The notes beneath the pieces are model-generated. The model was not told where the DNA came from and ran no database searches. It saw nothing but the letters and a program-made list of their open reading frames with translations. Of a DNA stretch of 15,997 nucleotides, positions 1-8,166 are shown in pieces; within the stretch, counting starts at the first letter, position 1; the number at the start of each line of letters is the position of its first letter. The DNA is from Verrucomicrobiota bacterium (GTDB lineage: Bacteria > Verrucomicrobiota > Verrucomicrobiia > Chthoniobacterales > UBA6821). A program made the translations under genes and the position numbers. The DNA lies in NCBI GenBank assembly GCA_016871655.1, contig VHCR01000010.1, forward strand, positions 1 to 15,997, read 5' to 3'.

Positions 1-357
1 TTCGGCATTGAGGTGCAGGCCGATGACAAGATCGGGGCGTCGGTGCCAAAAATATTTTAGCAAGCGGAGTTGCGAAAGTGGTGACTTGCTCAACGGAATG
101 ATCTCGTCAATGTGAGGATGATGCTGCGCGACTGATTTGCGACGATGATGCGAACAAACGATTATTTTGGCTCTCTGGTAAGCTTGATGTAGGCTTTCAA
201 TCGCAGCGGAATCAACCAATGCATCGCCAATCCCGGTGCTGCTAAAAATTAAAATTGAACGAGGGTTGGTTGGAAGAGGCCCGGCTTGCGGTCGAAAAAA
301 GAAGGCCACAGCCCGATAAAACCATCGGTTTAAAATTTGAGTGATGTTATTCCACAT
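1..357 (-). CDS. GT9 glycosyltransferase (heptosyltransferase-like), N-terminal part
   Basis: This is the first 119 codons of a gene that continues past the left edge of the window; reading is on the minus strand from an ATG at 357-355. After a basic and aromatic N-terminal stretch (about residues 1-34, with FYRAVAFFFRP, possibly membrane-associated), a Rossmann-like strand and loop read ILIFSSTGIGDALVDSAAIE (residues 35-54). This is the N-terminal signature of the ADP-heptose:LPS heptosyltransferase family (GT9), where a GD in this loop is typical. A second strand-like segment (PDLVIGLHLN) lies near residues 108-117. Family members transfer heptose or a related sugar to LPS core or another surface glycan at the cytoplasmic face of the inner membrane. 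No Shine-Dalgarno sequence precedes the ATG, so the start is the least certain part. The acceptor and the C-terminal nucleotide-sugar domain cannot be seen here. Confidence 0.72.
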   Translation of the reverse strand, partial: MWNNITQILNRWFYRAVAFFFRPQAGPLPTNPRSILIFSSTGIGDALVDSAAIESLHQAYQRAKIIVCSHHRRKSVAQHHPHIDEIIPLSKSPLSQLRLLKYFWHRRPDLVIGLHLNAE

Positions 358-469
358 GTAAAAATTCGGGCTAAAAAAAGTTTGAGTTACCGTATTTTTT
401 GCTTTATCAAACAATGCGCGAAGTCTTTTGTGAACTCAAACTCAATCTACCCTCAACTTCACGTTATTT

Positions 470-1630
470 ATGGGGCTAAAACCAAATTTCTTTTTCCAAC
501 TGCTCTTCTCCCTTCTTCTCGCTCTCTTGCTCTTCGCGGCGATGGGACAACACAAGCAAGAACGTTTACTCAATCTTTTCCATCGCTACACGCAGCATTT
601 TTTTCATGGAGACTCCTCTGCACTCACTGGCAATATCAAAATCGTAGGCCGTCAACTCATCGTCGATGGAAAACCTTTCATCATGAAAGGCGTTTGCTAT
701 AACCCCGTCCGCAAAGGAGGAACGCATCCTTCCGGTTTGATCACGGTGAATCCAACGACGGAAGATCTTGCCGCAATTGAAAAAGATTTTCAAATGATGC
801 ACGACGCTGGCGTCAACACGATCCGCACTTATGAACCACTGCTCGACCCTCGCATTTTGGACCTGCTAACAAAATATCAATTGCACACGATTGTCCCTGC
901 ATTGAATTATTATTTGGAGCCTTTTGAAAAAACCACTTCCATTGTGACACGCTTGCGGAATCATCCCTCAACATTGATCTGGGAAGTAGGGAATGAATGG
1001 AATACCAACTTTTTTTACAGCAAGAATGCTGACCCAGCACATCCAGACGGCCTTGGTTTTCACGACTCATTGAATCTTCTCAAGCATGCTTCTCGTTACA
1101 TCAAGTCACTCGACACAACCCATCCGGTGAGCACCGTTATAACAAGAGCAGCTCTTAAAAATGAGAGCATCTGGCCCACGCTACTTCACCTCAAGTCGAT
1201 CGACATTTTTGGCGTCAATATTTATCGCGGATTAGATTTTGATCATCGTCTTGAACAATGGTCGACGCATATGACGAAACCACTCTACATTGGAGAATTT
1301 GGAGCAGATGCGTTTAACACCACGATCAATGCTGAAGATGACGCCTCTCAGGAAGTCGCTACGCGGAGCCTTGTAACCGAGCTGCTCAACAATTTGTCCG
1401 CCCTGAATCCCAATCACGTTTTAATTGGTGGCTGTATTTTTGAATGGAATGATGAATGGTGGAAAGACCCCAAAAGCACTCCTAATGTGCATTCGACAGC
1501 CGGCATCACGGAACCAGATGAGGGGCCTTATTCCGATTACGTCTTCAATGAAGAGTGGTGGGGCATTGTTGACATCGATCGCAACCCAAGACCAGCTTAT
1601 CAGACGTTGAAAGAGCTTTATTCAAAATAA
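470..1630 (+). CDS. Membrane-anchored TIM-barrel glycoside hydrolase (GH2/GH5/GH72-like)
   Basis: 386 residues. A hydrophobic segment rich in Leu and Phe (residues 7-24) directly after the start looks like a signal anchor or signal peptide, so the enzyme probably acts in the periplasm or outside the cell. The catalytic domain begins near residue 56; the phrase VDGKPFIMKGVCYNP (65-79) is the usual first strand of clan GH-A barrels and resembles GH72 glucanosyltransferases and GH2 barrels. The expected acid/base glutamate is E176 in WEVGNEW (171-177) and the nucleophile is E276 in YIGEFGAD (273-280); an aromatic-rich segment FEWNDEWW (324-331) probably lines the substrate site. Both catalytic residues are present, so the enzyme is likely active, but the sugar it cleaves or transfers cannot be told. 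The gene stands alone and is followed by a strong terminator. No Shine-Dalgarno sequence is visible; the ATG was chosen because it directly precedes the hydrophobic segment. Confidence 0.82.
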   Translation: MGLKPNFFFQLLFSLLLALLLFAAMGQHKQERLLNLFHRYTQHFFHGDSSALTGNIKIVGRQLIVDGKPFIMKGVCYNPVRKGGTHPSGLITVNPTTEDLAAIEKDFQMMHDAGVNTIRTYEPLLDPRILDLLTKYQLHTIVPALNYYLEPFEKTTSIVTRLRNHPSTLIWEVGNEWNTNFFYSKNADPAHPDGLGFHDSLNLLKHASRYIKSLDTTHPVSTVITRAALKNESIWPTLLHLKSIDIFGVNIYRGLDFDHRLEQWSTHMTKPLYIGEFGADAFNTTINAEDDASQEVATRSLVTELLNNLSALNPNHVLIGGCIFEWNDEWWKDPKSTPNVHSTAGITEPDEGPYSDYVFNEEWWGIVDIDRNPRPAYQTLKELYSK

Positions 1631-1683
1631 CCGGAAAAAAGATCCTCAAAAAAATTTCACTCTTCGCGATTTTTAGTTGAAGA

Positions 1684-1725
1684 ATAGAAGAGATCGTTTT
1701 ACTTTTCGATCTCTTCTATTTTTTT
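1684..1725 (+). terminator. Rho-independent terminator
   Basis: A perfect 13-bp stem pairs 1684-1696 with 1707-1719 around a 10-base loop, and the 3' arm runs straight into a T tract (1719-1725). It lies about 55 bases after the stop of the glycoside hydrolase gene and only 13 bases before the TTG start of the next gene, so it should end the first transcript and separate the two genes. On the minus strand no T tract follows the stem, so it is oriented for plus-strand transcription. Confidence 0.85.
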
Positions 1726-1738
1726 AACTTTTCTTACT

Positions 1739-3145
1739 TTGATCGCTTCTTCCACCTCTTCAAAAAAACAACTAACCTCCATTGCTCTAACGCTGCTGAT
1801 TGTCAGTGCGATTGATAATATTCGCTGCCTTCCTCAGACCGCGCTTTTTGGAAGCTCGCTGATTTTTTTCTTTGTTCTCTCTGCACTCATTTTTTTGATT
1901 CCAGTTGCCTTGGTCTCCGCCCAACTTTCTTCATTATCACACGAACATGGCGGCATCTATTACTGGACGCGTCTCGCTCTTGGTCCTAAAATCGGCCTTC
2001 TAGCAGTATGGCTGCAATGGATTAACACGCTTGTTTGGTTTCCTTCGATTCTTTCTTTCATTGCAGCAACAGCGGCTTACTTTTTTAATCCAGCATTAGC
2101 GAGTAACAAGACATTCTTGATCAGTGTTATTTTGGTTGTTTTTTGGGGCCTGACGTTGATCAATCTTGCTGGCGTTCACCGCTCTGCCAAATTTGCAAGC
2201 CTTGGCGCTTTTTTTGGAGCGCTTGTTCCGATTCTCTTTATCATTGCGCTTGCCGTTGTCTGGGTCGTATTGGGATATCCCGTTCAACTTCATTTTCATT
2301 TTAATAATCTCTTTCCAAACTTTCACGGTTCAGAAAGTTGGTCTTCACTCGGAGTGCTTACCGCCATCATGACCTCCTTTCTAGGAGTAGAATTGGCTAC
2401 CGTCCACATCAGCGAAGTCAAAAATCCACGCACAACGTTTCCAAAAGCTCTCTTTTTTTCTGTCCTCGTTATTTTAAGTACGATGACTCTTGGATCCCTT
2501 GCCATTGCTCTTGTCATCCCGCTCGACAAAATCAATTTAGTCGCGGGAGTCATGCAAACCTTCGACTTTTTTTTCAAGGCTTATCATCTTAATTTTTTGC
2601 TTCCGGTGATGATGTTAATGATTTTGATTGGAAGTGGCGGATCGATGATCAGTTGGATCATCTCGCCTGCTAGAGGCCTTCTTCAGGCAGCTGAAAGCGG
2701 CTACCTACCAGCCTTTTTTACCGTTCGCAATCGACATGGCGTTGCGGCTCGTCTTCTTATTGCTCAAGCCGTTGTGGTCAGTTTAGCTTGTTCCGCGTGG
2801 GGACTTATGCCAAGCGTCAATGGCGCCTATTGGCTCCTCACCGACCTCAGCACGCAACTTTACATCCTCATGTATGTACTGATGTTTGTCGCGGCACTAC
2901 GCCTAAAAATGAAGTCCTCATCTTCCATGGATGGCTTCAAGATTCCAGGAGGAATAATTGGCACAGGCATCGTTTGCCTCGTCGGCCTTTTTGGATGCGT
3001 TGTGACATTGTTAGTCGGATTTCTCCCACCAGCCACTATTGATGTCGGCGGCAAACTACATTACTTCATTATTTTCTCTAGCGGGATGATCCTCTTGATC
3101 GTGCCTGTTATTTTTTTCTACGCTTATAAAGCGTGGAAAAAATGA
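1739..3145 (+). CDS. APC-family amino acid antiporter, GadC (glutamate/GABA)-like
   Basis: 468 residues with about 12 hydrophobic segments, the usual size for an amino acid permease of the APC superfamily. Several stretches match what I recall of the GadC glutamate/GABA antiporter: SHEHGGIYYW near 67-76, LAGVMQTF at 268-275, SWIISPARGL at 305-314 and a late FLPP. The protein should sit in the inner membrane and exchange an amino acid for a related amine or metabolite; the actual substrate pair cannot be read from sequence. GadC's C-terminal plug was not identified: the frame ends right after the last membrane segment with a short basic tail (YKAWKK), so the pH gating of E. coli GadC may be absent. 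The only plausible start is TTG at 1739, because the frame upstream runs back through the terminator hairpin to a stop at 1685 with no ATG or GTG. No glutamate decarboxylase gene is in the window. Confidence 0.85.
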   Translation: MIASSTSSKKQLTSIALTLLIVSAIDNIRCLPQTALFGSSLIFFFVLSALIFLIPVALVSAQLSSLSHEHGGIYYWTRLALGPKIGLLAVWLQWINTLVWFPSILSFIAATAAYFFNPALASNKTFLISVILVVFWGLTLINLAGVHRSAKFASLGAFFGALVPILFIIALAVVWVVLGYPVQLHFHFNNLFPNFHGSESWSSLGVLTAIMTSFLGVELATVHISEVKNPRTTFPKALFFSVLVILSTMTLGSLAIALVIPLDKINLVAGVMQTFDFFFKAYHLNFLLPVMMLMILIGSGGSMISWIISPARGLLQAAESGYLPAFFTVRNRHGVAARLLIAQAVVVSLACSAWGLMPSVNGAYWLLTDLSTQLYILMYVLMFVAALRLKMKSSSSMDGFKIPGGIIGTGIVCLVGLFGCVVTLLVGFLPPATIDVGGKLHYFIIFSSGMILLIVPVIFFYAYKAWKK

Positions 3146-3153
3146 AAAGAACC

Positions 3154-3236
3154 AGCCCGGATATTTCATGGCTCTCACAGCGAAGCGAAGGAAAAAGCTG
3201 ATGAGACAAGGCGGAGCCAGGATTTTGATCCGGGCT
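3154..3236. repeat. Nested palindromic intergenic element (REP/MITE-like or structured RNA)
   Basis: Three sets of arms nest inside one another. The outer arms AGCCCGGAT (3154-3162) and ATCCGGGCT (3228-3236) pair over 9 bp. The middle arms TGGCTC (3169-3174) and GAGCCA (3214-3219) pair over 6 bp. The inner arms TCACAGC (3175-3181) pair with GCTG and TGA (3197-3204) with one bulged A. The result is an 83-base imperfect hairpin that is more GC-rich than its surroundings and lies just after the antiporter stop codon. It has no T tract, so it is not a standard terminator. It could be a dispersed palindromic repeat, a MITE or an RNA element; no second copy is visible in this window. Confidence 0.5.
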
Positions 3237-3247
3237 AGCCCAAAAGA

Positions 3248-3289
3248 TCACAAAGAAATGAAAAAAATTGTTCTTTGATTTCTTTGTGA
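3248..3289 (-). terminator. Hairpin between convergent genes, possible terminator
   Basis: A perfect 12-bp inverted repeat (3248-3259 with 3278-3289) encloses an 18-base loop. Read on the minus strand it is followed by a short T-rich run (TCTTTTG), so it best fits termination of the sugar porter gene, which ends at 3332. On the plus strand no T tract follows. The stem is AT-rich, so termination may be weak. Confidence 0.5.
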
Positions 3290-3331
3290 CCATTCTCCTC
3301 TTGCCCTGCAGGTTCTGGAGCTAAATTGTTT

Positions 3332-4738
3332 TTATCGTCCAATTTTACGCAAGGGGAGGCCAGAAAGAAGATTGCTCTCAATTTTTTCCAGCGATACCCC
3401 TTTTGTTTCTGGAACAAAAAATCGGTAAAATAAAACGGCGACTACTGAGAAGAAGCCAAAAAACAGAAATGTATTTCCATTTCCTAGTTTAGCTAGCATC
3501 GTCAAGAAAATTCCTCCAAGAATCGCATTAGAGCCCCAGTTTGCCGCTGTACTAAAGGTCATCCCAAGATCGCGCCCCGCCAGCGGGAAGATCTCTGAAC
3601 AGATAATCCAAGTGATAGGTCCAGAGCTCATCGCAAAGCCTATGATAAAGCAAAGCAATGCCAGGATCGCGTAGTAACCGAGAACAGGTGATTGTGCAAG
3701 ATCCATATTGAAAAAAGTACCAACAATAACCATCGCAATTCCCATCACAGCAAACCCGAAGTACATCATTGGCTTGCGTCCCAGCTTGTCGACAAAAGCA
3801 ATCGCGATAAATGTAGCAAGCAGGTTAGCAGCTCCGACAATGACGGTTCCCCACATCTGACCTGAAGTGCTAGCAAATCCGGCTATTTTAAAAATGCGCG
3901 GCGCATAGTACAGTATCACATTGATACCAGTCAGCTGCTGCAAGAATTGCAATATGATACCGAGGAGAATAGCACGTCGGAAGTGACAATTACTTAACAA
4001 CATTTGAAAACCATTCTGTTTTTGTTGAAGGTTTGTTTGAATTTCAATAACTTCACGAGCAATTTCATCTTCAGGCAAAAGCATTTTGCGAAAAACATCA
4101 ACGCCGCGCTCTTGAAATCCTTTTAGAAAGAGCCACCTCGGACTTTCTGGAAGAACAAGCATTCCAAGAAACATCATTCCTGCTGGAATTGCGATGATGC
4201 CAAGCATAACGCGCCAATGTCCTCCTACTTGTCCAGCGATTGAAGCCGTAGTACCAAAGTACATGTCACTTAAAAAAGCAACTAAGATTCCAAGGGTGAT
4301 CATAAATTGATACATAGAGACCATCATACCTCGCACGCTTTGTGGAGAAATTTCTGAGAGATAAAGCGGTGCTGTGAATGATGCCAATCCAACAGCAATT
4401 CCCAACAAGAACCGAGCGGCGATCAATTGATTAGGAGACATGCTCATGGAACAGGCAATAGATCCTATCAAAAAAATAAAAGCGCTGAGGAGCATCGCTT
4501 TTTTTCGCCCAAACAGATTCGATAACGTTCCAGAAATGAGTACTCCGAAAACAGCCCCCCAAAGGGTGGCACTCACGATCAACTCAATGATATGATCACT
4601 AATTTGAAATTCTTTTTGAATAAATTCATTCGCTCCGGAGATAACCCCTATATCAAGTCCAAATAAGAGACCGGCGAGAGCAGCTGTAAATCCAATAAAG
4701 TAGACGATAGCGTTTAGTTTTGAGTTAGATGGTTGCAT
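3332..4738 (-). CDS. MFS sugar porter (XylE/GalP/AraE type)
   Basis: 468 residues with 12 predicted membrane segments and the full set of sugar porter family signatures: GRKK in the 2-3 loop (77-80), PESPRW before the central loop (197-202), QQLTGIN followed by ILYYAP (267-280), GRKP in the 8-9 loop (320-323) and PETKG after helix 12 (443-447). Such proteins import a monosaccharide across the inner membrane, normally by proton symport. The exact sugar cannot be told. I chose the ATG at 4738 because it lies shortly before the first membrane segment, as in the family. The frame stays open to a TTG at 4828 and contains a GTG at 4798, which would add a charged 30- or 20-residue tail; no start has a good ribosome binding site. 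It lies downstream of the CesT-type chaperone gene on the same strand, with 150 bases between them from the chosen start. Confidence 0.9.
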   Translation of the reverse strand: MQPSNSKLNAIVYFIGFTAALAGLLFGLDIGVISGANEFIQKEFQISDHIIELIVSATLWGAVFGVLISGTLSNLFGRKKAMLLSAFIFLIGSIACSMSMSPNQLIAARFLLGIAVGLASFTAPLYLSEISPQSVRGMMVSMYQFMITLGILVAFLSDMYFGTTASIAGQVGGHWRVMLGIIAIPAGMMFLGMLVLPESPRWLFLKGFQERGVDVFRKMLLPEDEIAREVIEIQTNLQQKQNGFQMLLSNCHFRRAILLGIILQFLQQLTGINVILYYAPRIFKIAGFASTSGQMWGTVIVGAANLLATFIAIAFVDKLGRKPMMYFGFAVMGIAMVIVGTFFNMDLAQSPVLGYYAILALLCFIIGFAMSSGPITWIICSEIFPLAGRDLGMTFSTAANWGSNAILGGIFLTMLAKLGNGNTFLFFGFFSVVAVLFYRFFVPETKGVSLEKIESNLLSGLPLRKIGR

Positions 4739-4888
4739 AGCGAATAGGTCATTCTGAAATTGATCGAAAGACAAGTCTTTTTTGTCTTTATTTTTCACCA
4801 AAAAATTTTGGCTTGCTCCCGAAAGCAAATTTTGCTAGGTCAGACATACCTATAAAACATCCGTCCCAGGCCTACCCCCACCCTCAAC

Positions 4889-5326
4889 TTACGCCGGTTT
4901 TGATTCTTTTTTTTCTTTTTCTCTTGGTCCTTCAGCAAGGCGTTGATTCCAAAAAAGCGCCGTATCGCTAAATTTTTTTATACTTTGTTGAAATTTTTCT
5001 AAAGAAATGCCTTTGAGGTGCTCTTGGTAACAAAGAAAGACGGCCAAGCTTGCTGGATCAACACCGATAGTGGCACCACTGGTTCCTCCCCAAAGTAAAT
5101 TCGCTTCTAGCAGTTCATCATAAAACTGTTTGCTTTCTTGCGCTTTCAAAACGCCAACCAGACTCGAAAGCAAAAGTGCATCGTTTTCTTCATGATATTC
5201 CAGATCAATCGTCACTCGATCATCAAAGCGCAATGAGCAAAGGCCTTGCGGATGAGTTTCAAGATTAGGAACCCCAATCTGCTCGCCAAACTTTTTGATC
5301 AGTTGTTGGAAATGCTCTAAGGACAT
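4889..5326 (-). CDS. CesT/Tir-type type III secretion chaperone family protein
   Basis: 145 residues, acidic and cytosolic, in the size range of class I type III secretion chaperones. The pattern fits the CesT (Tir chaperone) family from end to end: an N-terminal helix (2-18), the strand CSLRFDD (30-36), the acidic strand pair around residues 38-55, then the family's most typical segment LLEANLLWGGTSGATIGVD (72-90), and a C-terminal helix (108-132) ending in WNQRLAEG. A Lys/Glu-rich tail (134-143) is extra. Known members form dimers that bind and pilot effector proteins to the injectisome. No effector or secretion gene adjoins it here; the neighbours are glnD upstream (56-base gap) and a sugar porter downstream. 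In PVC bacteria some family members may have other roles, so the family is fairly sure and the cellular role is not. The start is an ATG with no clear ribosome binding site. Confidence 0.75.
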   Translation of the reverse strand: MSLEHFQQLIKKFGEQIGVPNLETHPQGLCSLRFDDRVTIDLEYHEENDALLLSSLVGVLKAQESKQFYDELLEANLLWGGTSGATIGVDPASLAVFLCYQEHLKGISLEKFQQSIKKFSDTALFWNQRLAEGPREKEKKESKPA

Positions 5327-5382
5327 AATCGTCTAGATCCGTGATTGATTAGTTAAGATAGGTCAGTTCTTAATAAATGCAA

Positions 5383-8166
5383 CTATTTGTTATTTTCTTT
5401 TTTCTTTTGGTTCACGGCACTAAGCAACTGTTGTTGCAATGAATCCTTCTGGTCCAGATCTTCTATTTTTTTTCTCTCTTCATTTAAAATATAAAAAGTA
5501 TCAAAAGCGGCTCTCATTTCCGTAGCGATTCGCGCAAGATCAATAGAAAATTCTCGCTCGCTAAAGACGCCCAAAAGATCGTAAAACAGACCTTGTCGGT
5601 CCGGTGCTTCGACTTCCACCAACGTGTAAAGCGGATGCGAATGAGAATCGATTATCACTCGTGGTGGAATCATTATCTCCTCTAAAGTGCTACGCCACTC
5701 ACTCAAGGAATGTGGCTCTGGCTTTTTAAAAATTGGCTTTTCAGTCGTTTTTAAAAACTCTCTGAGACTTTGCTCCATGATTTTTTTCTCTTTTTCATTA
5801 ATCAAAGAATCTCGCCGAACGCTATCCACTCTAAAAATATCTAATGCCAATTGGTCTACTCTTGTAAAAATATCAGCTCCAAGAATATTAATTCCTGCTA
5901 GGAGAAACGAGGCCGCTATTTTTTCGAGAAGATATTTTCGATCCCATCCAAAAATCCAAACTTCAGTGTATCCCTGTTCAGCATGTTCTTTCCAGCGAAT
6001 CTCAGGATCAAGAATGTTGGCATGATTATTTTTGAATCGCTCAAAAAAACTTCGAAATAGCTGTAAATGCTCACTCACGATGTAAGGCTCCACATTTCTA
6101 AAATAACGCTCGGGCATCTGATCAAAATGCGCTCTAATTTCTTCGCTAAAGTCAGTCCCCAAAATAGCTCTTACTTGATCTTCCATACCGACACGATTGG
6201 CGTCTATTTTTTTAAAAAATTGTTCTCCTTTCTCCAAATAATTTTTTGTTTTTTCAAAAAGATTCCAAACAAGCTGCTCTTTCCAATCACTCCATTGTGC
6301 TTCTGCTGTCCCCATTCCATCAGCAAGGGTCAATATCATGAGGCTGTGAAGTGTTGGAATTGTTTTAATAGTTTTTGCAAAGTTGCTGATCGTCGTGAAA
6401 TCTTCTAGATCTCGTGAGCGCGCGACCGTTCCCAGCTCTCCATGATAAGCAACCAGTGTTAAAAGTTTCTGCCGTCGTTCCCCATCAATCTTCAATCGCT
6501 CTACTATTTTTTTAGTATCGTTTTCACTAGCTTTAGCATGCTCAGAAACATTAGCTGCTTTGCCAATATCATGAAGTAACATGCTAAGATAAAGAATGAT
6601 AGGGTCATCTAAATTTTTAAAAAGAGTGCTATATCTAAAAAGTTTTTGATCTTTAGTAAAAAGAAGCTGATCAATTTTTTCAATGCAAACCAATGTATGT
6701 TCATCAGCCGTGTAATGATGATAGAACTCATGCTGAACGAGACAAGTTAAGGCTCCAAATTCAGGTATATATTTTCCTAAAAATCCGAGATCATGCATCA
6801 GTCGCAAGATGCGTCCAACTTCTCCCTTGCGAGAGAGTATGAGAAAGAAATTATTACGATTTTCTAGTGACTCTTGAAACCTATGATCTACAAGAAGCAA
6901 TCGTCGCTTAATAAGATCGCTCAGCTCCGATGAAAATTCAGCACCTCTCGTTTGAGCCAAATAAAAAACTTTCATCATTCGATTAGGATCTTTATTAAAG
7001 ATATTTTTATGTTCTGGAAAAAGAACTCCTTTTTTCAATAAGAAACCATCTATTTTCTCAACGTTAAATTTTTTAGAAAAAAAAGACTTAATTAAATTTT
7101 GTCTTTTCTCTAATAATTTCATTCTTTCAAGAACGAGCGAAGTAATGAGATATATTTCCCTTGTTTTTTCATAGTAATCTTTCATGAAAGTCTCGCTTCT
7201 TTTTATAATGTTTCTTCCCGAATAGCCTAATGAGGTAGCAACGACTCCCTGCAAATGAAGCGTCAATCTATCTTGACCTCGTTTTTCCTGTTCATGCATT
7301 TCTTCACGAACACTCAAGAGAAAAGATTCATTTCTTTCTAATTTTCGCCGCTCGCTTTCACGTATATATTTTAATTCGACTAATCGAGAAAGTGTATTGG
7401 CCTTGGCATGAACATTCGCAATCCAAAGAAGATTTTGATAATCTCTTAGTCCTCCTTTCCCTGACTTAATATTAGGCTCTTGCATGAAAACAGTTTTCCC
7501 AAATTTTTCATGCATTCGCTGAAGATCCTCCAATCTCCAAGAAACATATTTCTTTTCACTTCCCTGAACACACTTTTTAAAAAATTGTTCTTTTAAATTT
7601 TTAAAAATCTTTTTGTCTCCTTTAATTAATCTCATCTCTAACATAGCTGTCTTCGAGAACATATCTTGATTGGCATGTTCAATTGCTTCAGAAAGTGAGC
7701 GTGTCGCATGTCCTACCTTTAGACCAATATCCCATAGTCCAGTTAAAACCGAACTTATTATTTTTTCCGTCCAAGGCATGATTTCTTTTGTTTCCTGCAA
7801 AAACATTATATCAATATCGCTGTAAGGGCTTAGCTCTCTTCTTCCATATCCTCCGAGTGCTATTATCGAAATTTTTCCATTTTTCAAAGAAATTTGATTT
7901 TCTTTGAAAGCGGATTCAAACAACTCAACCATGATAAAATCTATGATATCCGATCTACACTGAGCTATCTCTCTTCCCCTTATTCCCTGTCTCTGCCATT
8001 TTTTAAATTGCTGATTTCCGGCAGATTTGAATTGATGTAATATTTTAACAATAGATGAGATCGAAAAGTTGTTGTTTTTTATCCCTTCTAATGAAGCTTT
8101 GGTTTCACTGATAACTTTTACAAAAAGGAGTGTATCATCGTTTGATAGAGGAAGGTAAAAAGGCAT
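5383..8166 (-). CDS. glnD: [Protein-PII] uridylyltransferase / uridylyl-removing enzyme
   Basis: 927 residues, near the usual 850-950 for GlnD. Domains in order: an N-terminal nucleotidyltransferase domain with GGYGRRE and SDIDIMFL (105-123), holding the metal-binding Asp pair D117/D119; the GlnD/GlnE UTase-linked helical domain (about 220-400, including KSGKGGLRDYQN at 234-245); an HD hydrolase domain with HHYTADEH (483-490) and LLHDIGKA (530-537); and two C-terminal ACT domains (about 733-800 and 847-910) that would sense glutamine. The enzyme adds UMP to PII when glutamine is scarce and removes it when glutamine is plentiful, which controls glutamine synthetase and nitrogen genes. All key motifs are intact. 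It starts with an ATG at 8166 and is divergent from mnmG. The gene is clearly AT-richer toward its 5' end (15 of 60 bases are G or C at 7081-7140, 26 of 60 at 5641-5700). Confidence 0.95.
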   Translation of the reverse strand: MPFYLPLSNDDTLLFVKVISETKASLEGIKNNNFSISSIVKILHQFKSAGNQQFKKWQRQGIRGREIAQCRSDIIDFIMVELFESAFKENQISLKNGKISIIALGGYGRRELSPYSDIDIMFLQETKEIMPWTEKIISSVLTGLWDIGLKVGHATRSLSEAIEHANQDMFSKTAMLEMRLIKGDKKIFKNLKEQFFKKCVQGSEKKYVSWRLEDLQRMHEKFGKTVFMQEPNIKSGKGGLRDYQNLLWIANVHAKANTLSRLVELKYIRESERRKLERNESFLLSVREEMHEQEKRGQDRLTLHLQGVVATSLGYSGRNIIKRSETFMKDYYEKTREIYLITSLVLERMKLLEKRQNLIKSFFSKKFNVEKIDGFLLKKGVLFPEHKNIFNKDPNRMMKVFYLAQTRGAEFSSELSDLIKRRLLLVDHRFQESLENRNNFFLILSRKGEVGRILRLMHDLGFLGKYIPEFGALTCLVQHEFYHHYTADEHTLVCIEKIDQLLFTKDQKLFRYSTLFKNLDDPIILYLSMLLHDIGKAANVSEHAKASENDTKKIVERLKIDGERRQKLLTLVAYHGELGTVARSRDLEDFTTISNFAKTIKTIPTLHSLMILTLADGMGTAEAQWSDWKEQLVWNLFEKTKNYLEKGEQFFKKIDANRVGMEDQVRAILGTDFSEEIRAHFDQMPERYFRNVEPYIVSEHLQLFRSFFERFKNNHANILDPEIRWKEHAEQGYTEVWIFGWDRKYLLEKIAASFLLAGINILGADIFTRVDQLALDIFRVDSVRRDSLINEKEKKIMEQSLREFLKTTEKPIFKKPEPHSLSEWRSTLEEIMIPPRVIIDSHSHPLYTLVEVEAPDRQGLFYDLLGVFSEREFSIDLARIATEMRAAFDTFYILNEERKKIEDLDQKDSLQQQLLSAVNQKKKENNK

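Noticed and set aside
337..702. Plus-strand frame of 121 codons overlapping the GT9 start and the glycoside hydrolase
   Set aside because: It is out of frame with the real hydrolase, whose signal anchor and catalytic motifs are clear, and its own translation is low-complexity.
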